Source: CAIXSC01 sp046349935 (GTDB lineage Bacteria > Planctomycetota > Planctomycetia > Pirellulales > Pirellulaceae). Taken from it: DNA of 64,000 bases. A model generated the notes under the pieces. That model saw only the letters and a program-made list of their open reading frames with translations. It did no database searches and had not been told where the DNA came from. Made by a program: the position numbers and the translations under genes. Below are positions 59,067 to 64,000 of this stretch, piece after piece (position 1 is the stretch's first letter; the number at the start of each line of letters is the position of its first letter). Location of the stretch: positions 496,001 through 560,000 of the forward strand of contig JAXMBK010000004.1 in the NCBI GenBank assembly GCA_046349935.1, written 5' to 3'.

Positions 59067-60197
59067 TTAGTCGCCGGCGGCGAGCGTGACGGCGACGAGT
59101 CCTTCTTGGCCGTTGCGAACAATGGCGAGCTCCAGGACGTCGCCGGGCCGCTTGGCTTCGACGATCGACAGCATATCGTCGGCCGTCTTCACTCGTTTGC
59201 CGTCGGCGCCGACGATAAGGTCGGCTTGGCTGCGGTCGAGCTTCTGTTCTTCCACGACGAAGGGGCCGCGTCGCTTCTGCGTCTTGACGACGCGGAAGCC
59301 TTGGATGCCGGCGCGTTCCGCCGGTCCGTTGGGAGCGAGCGTCACCACGACGAGTCCGCGGTCGGTCTCGAGGACGCGCGTGATACCCAAGTCGGGGCGG
59401 ACGATGCGGCCGTTTTGGATCAGTTGCGGGACGACGCGCGCCAACGTGTTGACGGGGATTGCAAATCCAACGCCCGTGTTCTCGCCCGTACTGCTGGCGA
59501 TCGCCGTATTCATGCCGATCAGTCGCCCGCGGCTGTCGAGCAGCGGTCCGCCGGAGTTGCCGCGATTGAGCGCGGCGTCGATTTGGATGATCGACTTCAA
59601 CGAGCGGCCGCCGCGCGACGGCAGACTGCGATTGAGACTCGACACGATCCCCAGCGTCATGGTGCGTTCGAGTCCGAACGGGTTGCCGATGGCGATCACG
59701 CGTTGTCCCACTCGCAATCGCGAGCTGTCGCCCCAACGCACGGGGAACAGTTGTTCTTCGGGCGCAGCGATCTTGATGACGGCGATGTCGTTCACGGGGT
59801 CTTGTCCGACGAGCGTCGCGTCGTACGTCTCGCCGTTGAACAGCGTCGCGCGGATCTGCTGCGCGCCTTCGATGACGTGATAGTTGGTCAGGATGTGGCC
59901 GCGCAAGTCGATGATGGACCCGGAGCCGGCGCCTTCGACGGGGGATTCAGCGAGGAAGAAGAGTTCGGATTTGACGGCTTTGGTGGTGATGTTGACGACG
60001 CTGCGATTCACCTGCTCGTAGACTTCGATGTAGACCCGTTCTTCGGGCGTGTAGTCGTCGAGGTCGGGGCGCGGCGTCGCGCCGACTTGGGCATAGCCGT
60101 CGGTGGACGACAACAACAGGAGCAGGCACAGCCAGCAGGCCCGCGACGACGCGCGCCGCGCGCCGCGCAAGAGACGCAAGGGGCGGTGAAAGTTCAT
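59067..60197 (-). CDS. HtrA/DegP-like serine protease with PDZ domain
   Basis: 376 residues. A signal segment (ACWLCLLLLLSSTDGYAQ) precedes a trypsin-like protease domain with catalytic triad His107 (ILTNYHVIEG), Asp137 (DPVNDIAVIKI) and Ser215 (NRGNSGGPLLD). One PDZ domain follows (RPDLGITRVLETDRGLVVVTLAPNGPAERAGIQG...). It degrades or chaperones misfolded envelope proteins. ATG 60197 has AGGAGG six bases upstream; the TTG two codons earlier overlaps that site and is less likely. Upstream gene of a two-gene operon with the phosphodiesterase-like protein. Confidence 0.95.
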   Translation of the reverse strand: MNFHRPLRLLRGARRASSRACWLCLLLLLSSTDGYAQVGATPRPDLDDYTPEERVYIEVYEQVNRSVVNITTKAVKSELFFLAESPVEGAGSGSIIDLRGHILTNYHVIEGAQQIRATLFNGETYDATLVGQDPVNDIAVIKIAAPEEQLFPVRWGDSSRLRVGQRVIAIGNPFGLERTMTLGIVSSLNRSLPSRGGRSLKSIIQIDAALNRGNSGGPLLDSRGRLIGMNTAIASSTGENTGVGFAIPVNTLARVVPQLIQNGRIVRPDLGITRVLETDRGLVVVTLAPNGPAERAGIQGFRVVKTQKRRGPFVVEEQKLDRSQADLIVGADGKRVKTADDMLSIVEAKRPGDVLELAIVRNGQEGLVAVTLAAGD

Positions 60198-60499
60198 CGA
60201 CAACCTCCTGAAAGATCACGGCCGCGCGCGGACGCCGACGCAGCCAGATGCCGCAGAATAGAGTTTTTTCGGCGGCTCGTGGAGTCCAACCGCGACCGCG
60301 CGTCGTCACGCGTCGCCGATGCGCCACGGGCCGCACGATCAGACCAACGCGAGCGACCGCGCGAGACGGTCTACGAAATCGCGCAGGTCTTCCTAGCTCG
60401 CCGCGTTTGCCTCATGCGCAAAATCAACCGCTTCCGATACCACTTTCGCAAACCAACGCTCGCCGCGTCGGTCCATCAATCAAACGGGAGGGTGACACA
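60198..60499. other. Divergent intergenic region
   Basis: About 300 bp between the divergent HtrA gene and the acidic secreted protein gene. Apart from the HtrA ribosome site at its left edge and a GGGAGGG ribosome site at its right edge I see nothing specific. Confidence 0.6.
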
Positions 60500-61195
60500 A
60501 TGCAACGTCCGAGCTTTGCATTGGCGGTTTTGTTCGGAGCCTTGGCCAGCGGACTGTTGGCCGCCAACGTGGCTCCTTGTCAAGTGATCGTCGTATTCCA
60601 TGCTTCGACCGAGGGGCCGGTCGAGGATGTGACGGCGGCGGAGATGCCGCCCGCCGAAACGCCGGCGGCGGAAGAACCGCCGACCGAAGCGCCGCTGGCG
60701 GACGTCGCGCTGGTGGAAGCGCCTCCAAGCGTGACCGAGGACGTCGCCGCAGTCGGCGATGAGGCCGTTGCGACCGAGGCCGTTGCGACCGAGGCGACGC
60801 CGGCGTCCGACCCGTTCGACCTGACTGAATTGTTGCCGGCGAGTGAACCGTCGAACGTTGCTGCTCCGCCGCAGGCGGAAGGTGCGGTCGAGGCCCCGGT
60901 CGCCAATTCGTCGACGAAGGACGACGCCGACTGGTTGCTGGACGAACTCTTCGATGAACCGAAGCAGGGGACCGAAGGATCGACGCCTCGCGCAGAACCG
61001 TCGCCCGCAGAGGAATCGGTCGCGTCGGACGAATCGGCCGCCTCGGTGGAATCGGAAGCGACGCCGGTGGACATGGCCGACGTGATGCTCGAACCGCTCC
61101 AGGACGCCGCTCGCGATGCCGCGGTAACTCTTGATGAAGCCGCAGGTTGGATGCAGACGATGGCGGCCGGTTTGCGGGCCTGGGCGGGCGAATAG
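60500..61195 (+). CDS. Secreted acidic Ala/Glu-rich protein
   Basis: 231 residues: signal peptide (FALAVLFGALASGLLAANVAP), then a long acidic, Ala/Pro/Thr-rich disordered region with two AVATEA repeats, a DDADWLLDELFDE segment that could form an amphipathic helix, and a C-terminal helix (ADVMLEPLQDAARDAAVTLDEAAGWMQTMAAGLRAW). No known domain. ATG 60500 has GGGAGGG upstream. Composition resembles the 409-residue secreted protein near 53 kb, though more acidic. A strong terminator follows. Confidence 0.7.
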   Translation: MQRPSFALAVLFGALASGLLAANVAPCQVIVVFHASTEGPVEDVTAAEMPPAETPAAEEPPTEAPLADVALVEAPPSVTEDVAAVGDEAVATEAVATEATPASDPFDLTELLPASEPSNVAAPPQAEGAVEAPVANSSTKDDADWLLDELFDEPKQGTEGSTPRAEPSPAEESVASDESAASVESEATPVDMADVMLEPLQDAARDAAVTLDEAAGWMQTMAAGLRAWAGE

Positions 61196-61290
61196 GCGAG
61201 GGATGCGGGGCTGAACGAGTCTTGGATGGAAGACAACCAAGCGGCAGGTTGGGGAACGTGCTGCTTGGGGGATTTGGGGATGCTGTGAGG

Positions 61291-61330
61291 ACGGCGGTCG
61301 CCAGGGGTGGCGACCGCCGTTGTTTTTTTT
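61291..61330 (+). terminator. Strong terminator after the acidic secreted protein
   Basis: A perfect 13-bp stem (ACGGCGGTCGCCA / TGGCGACCGCCGT) with loop GGGG, followed by TG and eight T. The remaining bases up to 61488 show no further clear feature. Confidence 0.95.
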
Positions 61331-61488
61331 CTGGCATTTGCGGCAGGGGGCAAATAAAATGCCCTAAGAAACTGCAAGTGCCGATGCAGGCAAGTATATT
61401 TGGTCACCGAATTGAATCGAAGGAAGACCGACGCCGCGGGTCCGCGGTAGGGTGCGCCTTCGTGATTTAAAGGTGTGGAGTTTCCACT

Positions 61489-64000
61489 ATGTCTCTACGC
61501 AAGTTCTGGTTGCCGTCCGTCCTCTCGATCACGACGGTCGTCGTGAACACGGCACTCCCAACGGCGCTGCCGGTGACTTTACCGGGAATGCTGCTCGCGG
61601 CGCCGCCCGCGGCCAAGTCGGCCGACGTCTCGCGGCTCGCCACCTATCGCAAACCGTCCGGCGAGGCGTATTTTGCGCTGACCGTGCAGCCCAAACTGAC
61701 CGATACGGCCGAGTTGGGTCGAGACATTGTGGTGCTGTTCGACACCTCTGCCAGTCAGACCGCCACGTATCGGGAAGAGGGGCTGATCGCGCTCCGCACG
61801 ATGCTGGAAGGGCTCCAAGAAAATGATCGCGTGCGCGTGATGGCGGTCGACCTCACCGCCGCGCCGATGCAGGACTCGTTCTCGCCCGCGCAAGGAGAAG
61901 CGATCGAAGCGGCGTTGCAGAAGTTGGACATGCGAGTGCCGCTCGGATCGACCGACATGATCGGCGGGCTGAACGCGGCCGCTGCCAGCTTCGATGCGAA
62001 ATCGGATCGCCCAAAGACGGTGGTCTACATTGGCGACGGCGTCAGCCGCGGCAAACTGCTCGGCAGCCCGCAACTGGCGACGCTGACCGGAAAGCTTGCA
62101 GAACAGCGAGTTTCGGTGACCAGTTTCGCGATTGGTCCGCAAGTCAACGTGCCATTGCTGGCGGCGATCGCCAACCAGACGGGCGGACTCGTTGTTTCGG
62201 TTCCCGATGGTTCCGCAAGCGCGCAACAAGTCGGCTCGCGGTTGGCCGCGAGCATCCGTGCGACGGTCGGTTGGCCGACGAAGTCCGAGTTGCCGGCGGC
62301 GTTGCAGAAGTCGTTGCCGGGCGTGATGCCGCCGTTGCGCAGCGATCGCGACTCGGTGCTCATCGGACGACTCGCCGACGGGGATGTGGAATCGCTGAAG
62401 TTGACCGTGGAAGTCGCGGGCAAAGCGACGGCGGTGACGGTGCCGATTGCCGCGGAAGAGTCGAGCGAAGAGTTTACGTTCTTGCCGAAATTGGTCGATT
62501 TGGCGCAGGTCGATAACGGCGTGTCGCTGCCGACCGTGGGGTCGGAAGGCCTGCGAGCCGCAGCCGTCTCCTTGCAAGGCGCCGCCGACGAACTGTCGCG
62601 GTTGAGCGAACAGGCATTGGATCGAGGCGACGTGGCGGGCGCTCGAGCCGCCGCGAACTTGGCGCTGCAGAATGATCCCGAGAATCCGACGGCACGCGCC
62701 GTCGCGGGCGTTGCGGCTCAGCCGGCCGCTGCCGACGAAGGCTCTTTGAAACTTGGTCCCGCGCGGGCCGGCGATTTGCTTAAGCAGTTCGAAGCGGAAG
62801 GCGGACAGTTCCTCGATCGCATCGAGACCGAACGCCGCGTGTTGGCTCAGAAGGTCCAAGCCGACGTTGAACGAACGCTCGCCGATGCTCGCCAACGCAT
62901 GGGCGAAGACCCGGATGGAGCGCAACGCACGCTGAAGATCCTGATGGAAGACGTCGAGCGAGCGGTGGAAGTGGATGCCGACACTCGGACGCAGTTGCGC
63001 AACAAGGTGGATGGCGCCATTCGTGAAGCGGGTCGTCGAGCGTCGTTGGCGGCCGACCAAAAGGCTCGGGAACTGGCCAATCGCGCCCAGGCGCTCGAAG
63101 CGCAGAAAGTGGTCGAAGCGACCGAGCGTCGTCAGGAGAAGGTGAAGCAGTTGATGGAACGCTTCTCGGCGCTGATGGACGAACGGCGCTACCGAGAAGC
63201 CGAAGAAGAGATCGCGATGCAGGTTCGGCAGATCGAGCCGGACAACACGACGGCGATCGCCGCCGCGTACAACGCCCGCGCCTCGTTCCACATTCGCGAG
63301 AACGAACGGCTGTTCGAATTGCGGCACGCGAACTTCGTCAATGCCCTGTTCCAAGTGGAACTGTCGCATATTCCGTTCCCGGATGAGCCGCCCGTGGTGT
63401 ACCCCGCTTCGGACGTGTGGGAGCGGCTGACGCGCGACCGCGAAAAGTACAAGTCGGTCGACTTGGCCCGGACGGGCGGCGCCGAAGAGCGGATCATGCA
63501 AGAGATGCAGAAGCCGACCGATATCGACTTCGTCGAATCGCCGCTCAAGGACGTGATCGACTTCCTCAAGCAGAAGCACAACATTCCGATCGAACTCGAC
63601 AAGAAGGCGCTTGAAGGCGCCGGCGTGGGCACCGAAACGCCGGTCAGCAAGACGCTGAAGGGCATCACGTTGCGATCAGGCTTGCGCTTGCTGCTTAAAG
63701 AATTCGACCTGACGTACGTGATCCGCGATGAAGTGCTCTTGATCACCACCCAAGACGAAGCCCAGAAGACCTTGGTCACCAAGGTGTACCCGGTGGCTGA
63801 CCTCGTGATTCCCATCATCTCGGGCGGCGGCGGCGGCTTCGGCCTCGGCGGCGGCATGGGAGGCGGCATGGGCGGAGGTATGGGCGGCGGCATGGGCGGC
63901 ATGGGAGGCATGGGCGGCGGCATGGGCGGCATGGGCGGCGGCATGGGCGGTATGGGCGGCGGCATGTTCGTCGTCGCCGAAGAAGCCCTGGTCACCAAGG
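61489..64000 (+). CDS. VWA domain protein with STN-like domain and Gly/Met-rich repeat, cut by window end
   Basis: At least 837 residues, continuing past the window. An N-terminal signal (LPSVLSITTVVVNTALPTALPVTLPGMLLAA) precedes a von Willebrand A domain with MIDAS DTSAS at residue 85 and a conserved metal Asp region (VYIGDG). A long helical, coiled-coil-like stretch follows (~430-600, Arg/Glu/Ala-rich). Then comes a secretin/TonB N-terminal (STN)-like domain (~675-775: DIDFVESPLKDVIDFLKQKHNIPIEL; LLLKEFDLTYVIRDEVLLITT) and a GGGMGG repeat (63822-63965). ATG 61489 is chosen from the signal peptide. Such multidomain proteins look like planctomycete envelope or secretion components; function unknown. 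Confidence 0.85.
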   Translation, partial: MSLRKFWLPSVLSITTVVVNTALPTALPVTLPGMLLAAPPAAKSADVSRLATYRKPSGEAYFALTVQPKLTDTAELGRDIVVLFDTSASQTATYREEGLIALRTMLEGLQENDRVRVMAVDLTAAPMQDSFSPAQGEAIEAALQKLDMRVPLGSTDMIGGLNAAAASFDAKSDRPKTVVYIGDGVSRGKLLGSPQLATLTGKLAEQRVSVTSFAIGPQVNVPLLAAIANQTGGLVVSVPDGSASAQQVGSRLAASIRATVGWPTKSELPAALQKSLPGVMPPLRSDRDSVLIGRLADGDVESLKLTVEVAGKATAVTVPIAAEESSEEFTFLPKLVDLAQVDNGVSLPTVGSEGLRAAAVSLQGAADELSRLSEQALDRGDVAGARAAANLALQNDPENPTARAVAGVAAQPAAADEGSLKLGPARAGDLLKQFEAEGGQFLDRIETERRVLAQKVQADVERTLADARQRMGEDPDGAQRTLKILMEDVERAVEVDADTRTQLRNKVDGAIREAGRRASLAADQKARELANRAQALEAQKVVEATERRQEKVKQLMERFSALMDERRYREAEEEIAMQVRQIEPDNTTAIAAAYNARASFHIRENERLFELRHANFVNALFQVELSHIPFPDEPPVVYPASDVWERLTRDREKYKSVDLARTGGAEERIMQEMQKPTDIDFVESPLKDVIDFLKQKHNIPIELDKKALEGAGVGTETPVSKTLKGITLRSGLRLLLKEFDLTYVIRDEVLLITTQDEAQKTLVTKVYPVADLVIPIISGGGGGFGLGGGMGGGMGGGMGGGMGGMGGMGGGMGGMGGGMGGMGGGMFVVAEEALVTK

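Noticed and set aside
61579..63579. 666-codon open frame on the minus strand
   Set aside because: Opposite strand of the VWA/STN gene. Composition is Arg/His-rich nonsense, as expected from GC-rich codon use, and the plus frame has clear domains.

Overview
The window is GC-rich chromosomal DNA from a member of the Planctomycetota, most likely of the Pirellulales. Several features point there together: DUF1559 pilin-like, DUF1501 and DUF1549/DUF1553 (planctomycete cytochrome) proteins, a formylglycine-type sulfatase, a CRTAC1-like FG-GAP/UnbV protein, an ECF sigma factor overlapping a Ser/Thr kinase with TPRs, and a 16S rRNA gene followed by its own terminator with no tRNA or 23S gene.

Layout. 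1-1317 is the 3' part of a 16S rRNA gene, then a terminator. 1619-2307 holds decayed remains of an ATPase/DUF4276 gene pair. 2330-9663 (minus) carries a LipB-like protein without its catalytic residues, a GAF-glucan phosphorylase fusion, a secreted EF-hand protein and a sulfatase. 9767-13447 (plus) carries a CRTAC1-like protein, a zinc-ribbon membrane protein, an FKBP isomerase and a DUF1801 protein. 13469-16645 has DUF1501, tRNA-Ser, a DUF1559 pilin-like protein and a zinc-ribbon protein. 16710-20606 has a kinase, rpsD and lpdA. 20985-26808 (minus) has tRNA-Gly, ribF with an extra barstar-like domain, and two large alpha/beta hydrolases. 26912-31977 is a four-gene ABC-2 export operon. 32236-39855 holds a site-2 protease, a NUDIX hydrolase, a DUF1549/1553 cytochrome, a glycosyltransferase, holB and a YjbQ protein. 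39856-40832 is almost 1 kb without a convincing gene but with a promoter-like site and hairpins. 40833-47537 holds small and secreted proteins, an overlapping CrtI-like oxidoreductase/FabZ-like pair and pheA. 47776-52682 is the dnaK-clpB chaperone locus behind a consensus sigma-54 promoter. 52859-64000 holds secreted disordered proteins, the ECF-sigma/kinase pair, an HtrA protease with a phosphodiesterase-like protein, and a VWA/STN protein cut by the window end.

Most genes are housekeeping or typical planctomycete envelope and regulatory genes. I found no transposase, integrase, CRISPR array or intact defence system. The less ordinary signals are: (i) short tandem duplications of 13-18 bp that span stop codons at four genes; (ii) enzymes whose catalytic residues have been replaced (LipB-like, first half of a double hydrolase, phosphodiesterase-like); (iii) domain fusions (RibF-barstar, GAF-phosphorylase); and (iv) the sigma-54 promoter for dnaK. 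All function calls come from motif recognition by eye. No database search or alignment program was run.
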